A DNA stretch of 64,000 bases from Oscillospiraceae bacterium (GTDB lineage: Bacteria > Bacillota > Clostridia > Oscillospirales > UBA644): contig CACZQB010000024.1 of assembly GCA_902783255.1 (NCBI GenBank), positions 1-64,000 of the forward strand. The letters are read 5' to 3'. The notes under the pieces are model-generated. The model searched no databases, was not told the origin of the DNA, and saw nothing but the letters and a program-made list of their open reading frames with translations. Of this stretch, positions 26,666 to 35,898 are shown piece after piece (within the stretch, counting starts at the first letter, position 1; every line of letters begins with the position of its first letter). The translations under genes and the position numbers were made by a program.

Positions 26666-27741
26666 TATGCGTTGCTCCTTTCAAAGTTTTTCATGAAATC
26701 AACAAGTTTTTCGCATCCCTCAACGGGCATTGCATTATATATGCTTGCTCTCATGCCGCCTACGGAACGGTGTCCTTTAAGATTTACAAAACCGTTTGCG
26801 GCGGCTTCCTTTACGAATTTAGCGTCAAGCTCTTCATTGCCCGTTACAAACGGAATATTCATCAAAGAGCGGCTTGCACCCTGAACAGTCGGCTTGAACA
26901 TAGAGGAATTATCGAGATAGTTATATATTATCTCGGCTTTTTTGCGGTTTATTTCGCCCATTTTTTCAAGTCCGCCAAGATCTTTGAGCCATTCAAGAAC
27001 AAGCTTATGGATATAGATCGCATATGTCGGCGGAGTATTATACATTGAGCCGTTTTCAGCATGAATGGAATATCTGAACATTTGAGGTGTGAATTCTTTT
27101 GCATTTCCGATGAGGTCTTCGCGTATTATAACTACGGTAAGACCAGCAGGACCCATATTTTTCTGAGCTCCGGCAAAGATAAGACCGTATTTTGTAACGT
27201 CTATCGGTTCGCTGAGAATACAGGAAGAAAGGTCTGCAACAAGAGGAACATTGCCGGTATCGGGAAGTTCGGGAAATCTCGTGCCGTAAATGGTATTGTT
27301 CTGACAAATATAGAAATAATCCGCTTCGGGATCGAATTTTGAACTGTCAAGTTCAGGGATATACGAATATGTCTTGTCTTTTGAAGAGGCGACAACATTG
27401 ACCTGTCCGTAACGGGACGCTTCGTCCATGGCTTTTTTTGCCCACATACCGGTAAGAACGAGATCGATCTTATTGTTTTTCATAAGATTGAGAGGAATCA
27501 TGCTGAATTGGGAAGACGCACCGCCCTGCAAAAACAAAACTTTATAATTGGCAGGAATCCCCATAATTTCACGGAGAAGAGCCTCAGCGCCTCCTATAAT
27601 TGCTTCGTATGCCTTTGAACGATGGCTCATTTCCATAACAGACATACCGCTGCCGTTACAGTCGAGCATTTCGTCTCTGGCCTGTTCAAGAACTTTTTCG
27701 GGAAGGACCGACGGTCCCGCAGAAAAATTATAAACTCTCAT
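26665..27741 (-). CDS. serC: Phosphoserine aminotransferase
   Basis: 358 residues from the ATG at 27741, chosen because GGAGGG precedes it; the longer frame to 27831 crosses the promoter. It begins VYNFSAGPSVLP, typical of SerC. GGASSQFSMIPLNL is near residue 75 and the PLP lysine lies in FAGAQKNMGPAGLTVV near residue 195. C-terminal GHRSVGGMRASIYNAMP contacts the substrate phosphate. It converts phosphohydroxypyruvate to phosphoserine, and its serine product feeds the CysE/CysK pathway encoded at 47.7-50.9 kb. Confidence 0.95.
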   Translation of the reverse strand: MRVYNFSAGPSVLPEKVLEQARDEMLDCNGSGMSVMEMSHRSKAYEAIIGGAEALLREIMGIPANYKVLFLQGGASSQFSMIPLNLMKNNKIDLVLTGMWAKKAMDEASRYGQVNVVASSKDKTYSYIPELDSSKFDPEADYFYICQNNTIYGTRFPELPDTGNVPLVADLSSCILSEPIDVTKYGLIFAGAQKNMGPAGLTVVIIREDLIGNAKEFTPQMFRYSIHAENGSMYNTPPTYAIYIHKLVLEWLKDLGGLEKMGEINRKKAEIIYNYLDNSSMFKPTVQGASRSLMNIPFVTGNEELDAKFVKEAAANGFVNLKGHRSVGGMRASIYNAMPVEGCEKLVDFMKNFERSNA

Positions 27742-27799
27742 ATTATACCCTCCGAAGAACGCTGAAGCGTCTTTATAATACAGATTTAATATACCCGCT

Positions 27800-27828
27800 A
27801 TTATACTCTCTTTTCTTTTTACTGTCAA
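27800..27828 (-). promoter_or_regulatory. Promoter of serC-serA
   Basis: TTGACA, 17-bp spacer, TATAAT on the reverse strand. An AAGACGCTTCAGCGTTCTT palindrome lies in the short leader. Confidence 0.8.
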
Positions 27829-27910
27829 CAAGTTAAAGTTAAATTTTTTTTAAACTATCGGTTATTTATACGATATTTCGGATAAAAATTAAAGATAATG
27901 TATAAAAATA

Positions 27911-27951
27911 CCGAATAATCAGAAGTTTTTTACAATTTCTCTGATTATCGG
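27911..27951. promoter_or_regulatory. Imperfect inverted repeat upstream of the GH95 promoter
   Basis: CCGAATAATCAGA and TCTGATTATCGG, arms equal except one extra A, separated by 16 bases. It ends 22 bases before the -35 of the GH95 operon, a position suited to an activator. No regulator gene is adjacent. Confidence 0.4.
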
Positions 27952-27973
27952 AACGAATACTGTGGTTAAACGG

Positions 27974-28002
27974 TTGACTTTTTTTAATTTATATATTATA
28001 AT
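27974..28002 (+). promoter_or_regulatory. Promoter of the GH95 operon
   Basis: TTGACT, 17-bp spacer, TATAAT, about 30 bases before the first fucosidase ATG. Confidence 0.75.
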
Positions 28003-28033
28003 TTTCATATATCATTAATTCAAGGGTGAAGAT

Positions 28034-30148
28034 ATGAAAGAGAACAGATTGTATTACACGACAGAGGCAAAAGAATGGGAAGAGGCTCTTCCTCTCGGCA
28101 ACGGAAAGCTCGGAATGATGGTTTTCGGCGGGGTAAAAGAAGAGAGAATACAGCTGAATGAAGAAAGTTTCTGGGCAGGAAGAGAAACAAAGGCATCATT
28201 CAATCCTGACGCATACAGATACCTTGACAGAATAAGAAATCTTATTTTTGAAAACAAATATTCGCAGGCAGAAGAAATGTGCAGCAGAAACTTTATCTGC
28301 AGAGAGCTCGGTCCGCACGATATTACGCAATTCGGAGCGCATCAGACTGCGGGTGATCTTTATATCACGCTGCCCAAAGCGAACAGAAACGGATATTCGC
28401 GCGAACTCATTCTTGACAAGGGGCTTGCAAGCGTATTCTGTGACGGTTCCGAAAGAAATTATTTTGTATCATATAATTACAATACTGCAGTTATCAGAAT
28501 AAAAGGCGGCGTAGAAGGCGCAAAACTGAGATATGAACGTGATAACGCATATGTTACAGATGACGGCAAGGAAATCACAGCTATCGGCTATCTGCCGATG
28601 AAATATTTTATCAGGATCAGATACTATGTTAAAGATGACGATCTTTATATTTACATAACCGCTTCAACACGTTATAAAGAGACAAAAGAACCGGAAGAGA
28701 TCACCGCCGAAACACTTGACAGAGCGATGAATGCCGGTTACGATATCCTTCTCAAAGACACTGCCGACTATTTTTCCGGTCTGCTTTCCCGCGCAGAGAT
28801 CACATTTTCTGATTCGGGCAAAAAGAAGGATATTCCGACAAATGAAAGAATAGAGAATCCCGAAAACGACATAGGACTTGTGGAGCTCTACTATAACTTC
28901 GGCAGATACCTTCTCATAGGTTCGTCAAGAGGAAAACTGCCCGCAAATCTTCAGGGTATTTGGAACAAAGAATACAGACCGCCGTGGACGGCAGATTTTC
29001 ACCTGAATATAAACTGTCAGATGAACTACTGGTGCGCCGAAGCAGCAAATCTTCCCGAACTGATCGAGCCGTTCTTCAATCATATCAAATCTTTTATCAA
29101 ACCTGCAGAAGAAAGCGCTCAGCTGCATTTTCACTGCCGCGGCTGGTTTCAGGGTGTTGTGTCAAATCCGTTCGGTCACGCTTCTCTAGGCAATTACGGC
29201 TGGTCAAGCGCATATGTAACGGGCGGCGCGTGGTGCGTCAGGCATATAAAAGAACGCTGGCTTTATTCGGAAGACAAAGACTTTCTGAAGGAGTATTATC
29301 CCATAATCAAAGGTGCTTCGCTGTTTTTCTGCGATTATCTTGTTGAGGATCCGAGAAACGGATATCTTGTGACTGTTCCCGCAAGTTCACCTGAAAACGT
29401 ATTTATAAATCCTGCGGACGGAAAGCGCGCGAGCATCTGTGCCGGTCCCACAATGGATATGTGCATAATAAGAGAGCTTTTTGAATTCAATATAGAGGCG
29501 ATAAACATTCTGGGAGAAGACACCGATTTTAAAGAAACGCTCGAGACAAAGCTTTCAAAACTCCCGCCTCTCAGAATAGGTAAATACGGGCAGGTAATGG
29601 AGTGGTCGGAAGATTTTGAAGAAGCAGAACCCGGGCACAGGCATATATCTCATCTTTTCGCCCTGTATCCTGCTGCACAGATCACGAAAAATACACCGGA
29701 ACTTTTTGAAGCGGCAAAAAAGACGATAGACAGACGGCTTTCTCACGGCGGAGGACATACAGGCTGGAGCAGAGCATGGATAATAAACTTTTTCGCGCGT
29801 TTATGCAACGGAAACAAAGCATATGAAAACATTCTTGCTCTATTCAAAAGCAGCACTTTGCCGAACATGTTTGACAATCATCCCCCATTTCAGATCGACG
29901 GAAATTTCGGAGGCGCCGCAGGCATTTCGGAAATGCTTTTGCAGAGTCATGACGGATATATAGATCTGCTTCCCGCCCTGCCCGACGCATGGTGCGATGG
30001 AGAATTCAATGGACTTATGGCACGAGGCGGATTCAAAGTATCGTGCAGATGGGAAAACGGCAAAGTTATGCATATTGACATACAAGGCAAAAAGGGTAAA
30101 AAATGTATTGTAAAGTATAACGGAATAACAAAAGAAATCGTATGTTGA
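28034..30148 (+). CDS. GH95 family alpha-L-fucosidase, first copy
   Basis: 704 residues, slightly below the usual GH95 length. It opens with the family N-terminal beta-sandwich: [29 protein letters not shown]. Catalytic blocks of the alpha/alpha barrel: HLNIN at 323-327 (His323, Asn325, Asn327), MEWSEDFEE with Glu523, and IDGNFGG with Asp622, matching the His/Asn/Asn/Glu/Asp set known in Bifidobacterium AfcA. GH95 enzymes mostly release alpha-1,2-linked fucose with inversion, and some act on galactose. No signal peptide, so probably cytoplasmic, working on imported oligosaccharides. A near copy follows 12 bases later. Confidence 0.93.
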   Translation: MKENRLYYTTEAKEWEEALPLGNGKLGMMVFGGVKEERIQLNEESFWAGRETKASFNPDAYRYLDRIRNLIFENKYSQAEEMCSRNFICRELGPHDITQFGAHQTAGDLYITLPKANRNGYSRELILDKGLASVFCDGSERNYFVSYNYNTAVIRIKGGVEGAKLRYERDNAYVTDDGKEITAIGYLPMKYFIRIRYYVKDDDLYIYITASTRYKETKEPEEITAETLDRAMNAGYDILLKDTADYFSGLLSRAEITFSDSGKKKDIPTNERIENPENDIGLVELYYNFGRYLLIGSSRGKLPANLQGIWNKEYRPPWTADFHLNINCQMNYWCAEAANLPELIEPFFNHIKSFIKPAEESAQLHFHCRGWFQGVVSNPFGHASLGNYGWSSAYVTGGAWCVRHIKERWLYSEDKDFLKEYYPIIKGASLFFCDYLVEDPRNGYLVTVPASSPENVFINPADGKRASICAGPTMDMCIIRELFEFNIEAINILGEDTDFKETLETKLSKLPPLRIGKYGQVMEWSEDFEEAEPGHRHISHLFALYPAAQITKNTPELFEAAKKTIDRRLSHGGGHTGWSRAWIINFFARLCNGNKAYENILALFKSSTLPNMFDNHPPFQIDGNFGGAAGISEMLLQSHDGYIDLLPALPDAWCDGEFNGLMARGGFKVSCRWENGKVMHIDIQGKKGKKCIVKYNGITKEIVC

Positions 30149-30160
30149 AAGGGTCCGAAA

Positions 30161-32293
30161 ATGAAAGAAAACAGACTTTATTACAATGCGCCTGCAAACG
30201 AATGGGAGGAGGCGCTGCCTCTCGGAAACGGAATTCTCGGCATGATGGTTTTCGGGAAAACCGACGAAGAAAGAATACAGCTCAGCGAAAAAACGATCTG
30301 GTCCGGATGGGAAACGGATGATGACGACAATCCGCAAACGATATTGCATCTTGATGAAATAAGAAAACTGATTTTTGAAGGCAAATACTCTGAGGCAGAT
30401 GAATTATGCAACGAATATATGGTCTGCCGCAACAAAAACAGAGAGCGCATGCCGTCTTACGGTTCAAATCAGACTGCCGGAGAATTGTATATCACGTCTT
30501 CATGCAACGAAACAGATGATTATGTAAGAGAACTGATACTTGACGAAGGAAGAGCCCGCGTTTCATACGGCAATGTAACGAGAGATTATTTTATATCGTA
30601 TAATTACAATACTGCTGTCATTAAAGTTACGGGCAATACGGAAAACATTGCTCTGCGATATGAAAGAGAAAATGCGAGGATCACATATAATGACGGAGAA
30701 ATTACTGCGGTAGGTTTTCTGCCGATGAAATTTGCCGTATACATCCGTTATTTCAGAAAGGACGACGCTCTTTACATATTCATAACTGCCGCTACAAACT
30801 ACAGAACGGAAGATGATCCGCAGACAGTATGCGATGAAACATTAAAAAAGGCAATGGCTGCAGGTTATGACGCTTTAAAAAAAGACACATGTGATTATTT
30901 TACCGAAATGCTGTCAAGAGCGACATTAACTTTTGACGAGTCGGGTACAAAAGCAAATATTCCGACGAACGAGCGCATCAAAAATCCCGAAAACGACATC
31001 GGGCTCGTTGAGCTCTATTACAATTTCGGCAGATATCTTCTCATAGGTTCGTCCCGAGGAAAACTGCCCGCAAATCTTCAGGGATTGTGGAATAAAGACT
31101 ACAATGCTCCGTGGGGTGCGGACTACCATATAAACATCAATATTCAGATGAATTACTGGTTTGCCGAAGTTGCGGATATGCCTGAACTTACGGAACCTTT
31201 CTTTGAGCTTATTAAGTTGATCGCAAAAAAAGGAGAAGCGACCGCAAAAAATACATATAACTGTCCCGGCTGGGTGGCGCATTACACCACAAATCCGTGG
31301 GGATATACAGCACTCGGCTCTCACCCTGTATACGGGGCATTTGCAACCGCGGGAGCATGGTGCTTACGACATGTAAAAGAGCGTTGGCTTTACAGCAATG
31401 ACAGTGAGATCCTTCGTGAGTTTTACCCGATAATAAAGGGCGCATCGGAATTTTTCTGTGCATATATGATTACCGACCCGAGAACAGGATATCTTGTCAC
31501 AGCGCCCGCAAGTTCACCGGAAAACAGGTTTTTAAGTCCGACTGACGGAAAAAAAGTAAGCGTATGCGCCGGTCCCACAATGGATATGAGTATTATAAGG
31601 GAGCTTTTTGAATTTAATATAGAGGCTGCCGACATCCTCGGGACAGACAGAGACTTCACGGAGACGCTCAAGGCAAAGCTGTCTGAACTCCCTCCCCTGC
31701 GAATCGGAAAATTCGGTCAGATTATGGAATGGTCTGAAGATTTTGACGAGGCAGAACCTGGACACAGACACATGTCTCAGCTTTACGGACTTCACCCGTC
31801 CGATCAGATAACAAAAAACACACCGGAGTTGTTTGAAGCGGCGAAAAAGACTATTGAAAGAAGACTTTCACACGGTGGAGGTCATACAGGTTGGAGCAGA
31901 GCGTGGATAATAAACTTTTTTGCTCGTCTTGGCGAGGGAGACAAGGCATACGAAAACATTGTGGCTCTGATAAAAAACAGTACTCTTCCAAACATGTTTG
32001 ACAATCACCCGCCGTTTCAGATAGACGGTAATTTCGGAGGAACTGCCGGAATTGCCGAAATGCTTTTACAAAGTCATGACGGATACATAAATGTTCTGCC
32101 GGCTTTGCCGAACGAATGGAAAAACGGAGAATTCAACGGATTAGTTGCGAGAGGCGGATTCAAGGTTTCGTGTAAATGGAAAAACGGCAAAGTTTGCAGC
32201 TGCGAAATAAAGGGAAGACGAAACGATAAGGCATCGGTTTCGATCGAAGGCAATATTTTCGAATTCGACGGCAATTTCTCATATTCTAAATAA
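30161..32293 (+). CDS. GH95 family alpha-L-fucosidase, second copy
   Basis: 710 residues, a tandem paralog of the preceding gene with the same architecture. Catalytic blocks: HININ at 323-327, [20 protein letters not shown], and IDGNFGGTAGI. It differs most in the N-terminal domain and around the active-site loops (for example PGWVAHYTTNPWGY here, [14 protein letters not shown] in the first copy), so the two may prefer different linkages or aglycones. No signal peptide. Same transcript. Confidence 0.93.
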   Translation: MKENRLYYNAPANEWEEALPLGNGILGMMVFGKTDEERIQLSEKTIWSGWETDDDDNPQTILHLDEIRKLIFEGKYSEADELCNEYMVCRNKNRERMPSYGSNQTAGELYITSSCNETDDYVRELILDEGRARVSYGNVTRDYFISYNYNTAVIKVTGNTENIALRYERENARITYNDGEITAVGFLPMKFAVYIRYFRKDDALYIFITAATNYRTEDDPQTVCDETLKKAMAAGYDALKKDTCDYFTEMLSRATLTFDESGTKANIPTNERIKNPENDIGLVELYYNFGRYLLIGSSRGKLPANLQGLWNKDYNAPWGADYHININIQMNYWFAEVADMPELTEPFFELIKLIAKKGEATAKNTYNCPGWVAHYTTNPWGYTALGSHPVYGAFATAGAWCLRHVKERWLYSNDSEILREFYPIIKGASEFFCAYMITDPRTGYLVTAPASSPENRFLSPTDGKKVSVCAGPTMDMSIIRELFEFNIEAADILGTDRDFTETLKAKLSELPPLRIGKFGQIMEWSEDFDEAEPGHRHMSQLYGLHPSDQITKNTPELFEAAKKTIERRLSHGGGHTGWSRAWIINFFARLGEGDKAYENIVALIKNSTLPNMFDNHPPFQIDGNFGGTAGIAEMLLQSHDGYINVLPALPNEWKNGEFNGLVARGGFKVSCKWKNGKVCSCEIKGRRNDKASVSIEGNIFEFDGNFSYSK

Positions 32294-32324
32294 AAAGTGA
32301 TCAAAATTCACAAAGGAGTCAGTT

Positions 32325-34442
32325 ATGCCGGAATACGACAGAAGCGAGGAAAGGACCGGGTTTCAGGAAAGCCGTGATTATGATGAACGATATGATATTC
32401 AGGCTGATTTTGTAATGGTCTACGGACTTCACAATCTCAGAGAAAGAATTGCGCACTGGAAAAAACACGGATATAAGATACACCTGATGACTGGCATTTC
32501 CTGGGGCAATTATAAAGATTATCTGTACGGGAAATACGATGGAAGAGATCATCACGACGAGGGACAGATGACTGCCGACGGAAAGGAAAAAAATCACGGT
32601 CCTGATGTTCCGTATATGGTGCCGTCTGTATCTTTTGCGGGATATATGGCGAAAAAGCTGAAAACGGCAATTGACGCCGGAGTTGAAGCTATTCATCTTG
32701 AAGAGCCTGAATTCTGGGTAGAGACCGGATATTCGGACGCATTCAAACGCGAATGGGAGATCTATTTCAAAGAACCATGGCAAGACCCGCAAGCGACATG
32801 CGAAGGACAGTATAAAGCATCAAAGCTCAAGCAATATCTTTATACAAGGACACTTGACAGGCTTTGTGCTGAGCTGAAAGAGTATTCGCTGATAAAATAC
32901 GGCAGGATCATACGGTTTTACGTTCCGACTCATTCTCTTATCAATTATTCTCAATGGAAGATAGTATCGCCTGAATCGGCTCTTCTCGATCTTCCGGCAA
33001 TAGACGGATATATTGCACAGATATGGACCGGCACATCACGCGTTCTGAATAATTACAGAGGCATTTGCAAGGAACGGACATTTGAAACTGCGTTTCTTGA
33101 ATACGGCATCATGCAGCAGCTCGTATCCGGAACGGACAGGAAAATGTGGTTTTTACACGATCCCATTGAAGATAATCCGCATCATACATGGAAAGATTAT
33201 CGCTATAACTATTATAAAACTGTAGTGGCGTCACTTTTTCATCCTGAGATATCGAGTTACGAAGTATCACCGTGGCCTGCTCGTGTGTTTACAGGCAAAT
33301 ATCCTAATGAGGCTGGAACGGACAAGGAGGAAATGCCGGAAGAATACAAAACAAATCTTCTCACCGTAATGCACGCTCTGCGCGATATGAAAACTGATGA
33401 TGTGGAGTGGCTGACAGATACAAAAGAGATAGGCGTTGTTCTTTCCGATACATGTATGTTTCAGCGGTTTTACCCGAAAGGCGATACCCGTCATGAAGAG
33501 AGTCTGACTTCTGTGTGGGATCACTTTTTCGGTCTAGCAATGCCTCTTCTGAAAAGCGGTCTTTGTGTAAGACCTGTGCAGCTTGAAAACATAAACCGAT
33601 ATCCGGATTATATAAGCAATCACAAGAAGCTCGTACTCTCTTATGAATTTATGAAACCCGAAAATCCCGGCATAAACAACGCAGTTGCCCAGTGGGTACG
33701 AAACGGCGGTTGTCTTATATATGTTGGCAACGGTGAAGATTCTTTTCACAAGATCCCGCACTGGTGGAACAGCCGGACTGCAAATTACGATAATCCTGCA
33801 GAGCACCTGTTTGAATCTTTGGGACTGTCTAGAAAGCTCAAAGAGGGAATATATGACTGCGGCTGCGGAACGTTGACGTATATTTGCCGATCTCCGCGCG
33901 AAATAGCATTAAAGCCAGAGCTTTGCGATGAATACCTGAATGTAATCAAGAATGTTTTTGCAAATATGGATAGCTCTGCCGATTTTTCACCTCATATGGC
34001 GCTCAGAAGAGGAAAATATGTTGTAGCCGCATCGTTTGACGAGCAAAAATGCGATTTGCCGATGACACTGCACGGTGATTTTATAGATCTGTTTGACGAT
34101 AAACTTGCCGTTTGCCACTCCCCTGTCATTTCGCAGGGAGAAGAAAGAGTTTTTATAGATCTTAAACACGCCGACAACACATTGTCTTCTGATATTCTCG
34201 CGGTTTCAGGAAGAATTTCGATGTTAAAACAAACTCAGCGTTCTTTTTCGTGTATTATCACAGGTCCCGCAAACATGAAGGGCTGCATGAGAGTAAAAAC
34301 AAAACGCCCTCCAAAACAAATAACGGCAAAGACATCGAATAAAGAAACTGAGATCGTATGGGAATACGATAATAAATCGGAAACGACATACATCGAATTT
34401 CCGTCATCCGTAAAAGGCGTTTCAATAAAGGCTGTTTTCTGA
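32325..34442 (+). CDS. Unassigned 705-residue protein, glycosidase-like architecture
   Basis: I do not recognise a named family. The first 350 residues alternate strands and helices like a TIM barrel, with HLEEPEFWVE at 125-134 (Glu126, Glu127, Glu129 as candidate acids) and IDGYIAQIWTGTS near 225. Residues 360-520 (GLAMPLLKSGLCVRP, KKLVLSYEFMKP, VAQWVRNGGCLIYVG) resemble the glutamine-amidotransferase-like domain of beta-galactosidases of the GH42 type. A beta-rich C-terminal part follows. No signal peptide. AAGGAG precedes the ATG 31 bases after the second GH95 gene, so it is very likely in that operon and acts on the same glycan. Confidence 0.7.
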   Translation: MPEYDRSEERTGFQESRDYDERYDIQADFVMVYGLHNLRERIAHWKKHGYKIHLMTGISWGNYKDYLYGKYDGRDHHDEGQMTADGKEKNHGPDVPYMVPSVSFAGYMAKKLKTAIDAGVEAIHLEEPEFWVETGYSDAFKREWEIYFKEPWQDPQATCEGQYKASKLKQYLYTRTLDRLCAELKEYSLIKYGRIIRFYVPTHSLINYSQWKIVSPESALLDLPAIDGYIAQIWTGTSRVLNNYRGICKERTFETAFLEYGIMQQLVSGTDRKMWFLHDPIEDNPHHTWKDYRYNYYKTVVASLFHPEISSYEVSPWPARVFTGKYPNEAGTDKEEMPEEYKTNLLTVMHALRDMKTDDVEWLTDTKEIGVVLSDTCMFQRFYPKGDTRHEESLTSVWDHFFGLAMPLLKSGLCVRPVQLENINRYPDYISNHKKLVLSYEFMKPENPGINNAVAQWVRNGGCLIYVGNGEDSFHKIPHWWNSRTANYDNPAEHLFESLGLSRKLKEGIYDCGCGTLTYICRSPREIALKPELCDEYLNVIKNVFANMDSSADFSPHMALRRGKYVVAASFDEQKCDLPMTLHGDFIDLFDDKLAVCHSPVISQGEERVFIDLKHADNTLSSDILAVSGRISMLKQTQRSFSCIITGPANMKGCMRVKTKRPPKQITAKTSNKETEIVWEYDNKSETTYIEFPSSVKGVSIKAVF

Positions 34443-34474
34443 AAACGATATTACCGATCTGAAAAAAAATGCGA

Positions 34475-34508
34475 AAAGAGGATCCCGTATCTTTACGGGA
34501 TCCTCTTT
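34475..34508. terminator. Bidirectional terminator between the GH95 operon and fucO
   Basis: AAAGAGGATCCCGTA and TACGGGATCCTCTTT form a perfect 15-bp stem with a 4-base loop. Confidence 0.9.
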
Positions 34509-34524
34509 AATTGATGGATCGCTA

Positions 34525-35670
34525 TCACATAAGTTTTCTGAACATCGCTTCAAAATCAGAAAGCTCTGCGTGACGGGGATTGCCCGGTGCGCATGCGTCA
34601 GCCGCAGCTGACTGGCAGAGGAACGGAAGATCTTCTTCCTTGAGCTTTTCAAGCTTTGTGGGAATGCCGACATCAACTGAAAGCTGACGAACAGCATCGA
34701 TCGCTGCGCGGCGATATTCTTTTGCGGACATTCCTTCTGTATTAACTCCGAAAGCTTCCGCAATAGCTTTGAATTTTTCGCCTGTGTATTCCTGATTGAA
34801 TTCCATAACTATCGGGAGCATCATGGCGCATGCAACACCGTGAGGCGTATCGTATACCGCGCCGAGAGTGTGCGCCATAGAATGAGCGATACCGAGACCG
34901 ACATTGGAATATGCCATAGCTGTTACATACTGAGCAAGAGCCATTCCTTCACGTCCGTCAGGATCGTTGACAACAGCTTTTCTGAGGTTCTTTGCGATAA
35001 GCTGAATAGCTTCAAGGTTAAGAACATCGGCAAGTTCCCATGCTGCTGCGGTTGTATAGCCTTCAATAGCATGTGTAAGCGCGTCCATACCTGTAGAAGC
35101 TGTGAGTCCTTTCGGCATGGTGGACATCATATCGGGGTCAACGACTGCGATATCGGGAATATCGTTAGGGTCAACGCAGACAAATTTACGTTTGCGTTCA
35201 ACATCAGTTATAACATAGTTGATAGTTGATTCGGCGCCTGTTCCGCCTGTCGTGGGAACTGCAATAGTAAATACGGTGCGGTTTTTTGTGGGAGCAACGC
35301 CTTCAAGAGAACGAACATCAGCAAATTCGGGGTTGTTTACTATTATGCCGATGCCTTTGCCGGTATCCATTGAAGAACCGCCGCCGATTGTGATCATACA
35401 GTCGGCTCCTGACGCTTTGTACGCTTCAACGCCGTGCTGAACGTTTTCAATTGTCGGATTCGGTTTGATATCAGAATAGATCTCAAAATCAATGCCGTTT
35501 TCTTTGAGAAGGTCGGTAACCTTCTGTGTTACTCCGAACTTCAGAAGATCCGGGTCTGAAGCTACAAACGCTTTTTTGAAGCCGCGAGCCTTTAAAAGAC
35601 CGGGAATCTCTTTGATCGCGCCGTGTCCGTGATAAGAAATACCGTTTAAAACAAAACGATTTACTGCCAT
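34525..35670 (-). CDS. fucO: Lactaldehyde reductase (1,2-propanediol oxidoreductase)
   Basis: 381 residues of the iron-containing alcohol dehydrogenase family, very close to E. coli FucO: shared strings include NNPEFADVRSLEG, TINYVITD and RKFVCVDP, and the metal ligands fall at the same numbers (Asp196, His200, His263, His277). The NAD site GGGSSMDTGKGIG is near residue 96. It reduces L-lactaldehyde from fucose or rhamnose breakdown to 1,2-propanediol, regenerating NAD+ in anaerobic growth. It converges on the GH95 operon, so the locus links fucose release to its fermentation. FucI, FucK and FucA are not in the window. Confidence 0.9.
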   Translation of the reverse strand: MAVNRFVLNGISYHGHGAIKEIPGLLKARGFKKAFVASDPDLLKFGVTQKVTDLLKENGIDFEIYSDIKPNPTIENVQHGVEAYKASGADCMITIGGGSSMDTGKGIGIIVNNPEFADVRSLEGVAPTKNRTVFTIAVPTTGGTGAESTINYVITDVERKRKFVCVDPNDIPDIAVVDPDMMSTMPKGLTASTGMDALTHAIEGYTTAAAWELADVLNLEAIQLIAKNLRKAVVNDPDGREGMALAQYVTAMAYSNVGLGIAHSMAHTLGAVYDTPHGVACAMMLPIVMEFNQEYTGEKFKAIAEAFGVNTEGMSAKEYRRAAIDAVRQLSVDVGIPTKLEKLKEEDLPFLCQSAAADACAPGNPRHAELSDFEAMFRKLM

Positions 35671-35768
35671 AATAATTCTCCTTATATAAATTAAAAATCA
35701 ATGTTGAATAGCGGATCGCAATGATCTGCAACATAAGCACAATGGTCTTTCATTCAATCCGCCTTACT

Positions 35769-35797
35769 ATTATACAAAACTTTTGTTTGATTGTCAA
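35769..35797 (-). promoter_or_regulatory. Promoter of fucO
   Basis: TTGACA, 17-bp spacer, TATAAT on the reverse strand, about 100 bases before the start codon. Confidence 0.8.
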
Positions 35798-35898
35798 GGT
35801 CAAAGAAAGACAGTTTTTGAATTGACGGAGAAATTTCAATGTTGTTTCAATATTGACAACGTATAATACGGATGAAAAAACAAATATGAGGTGATATT

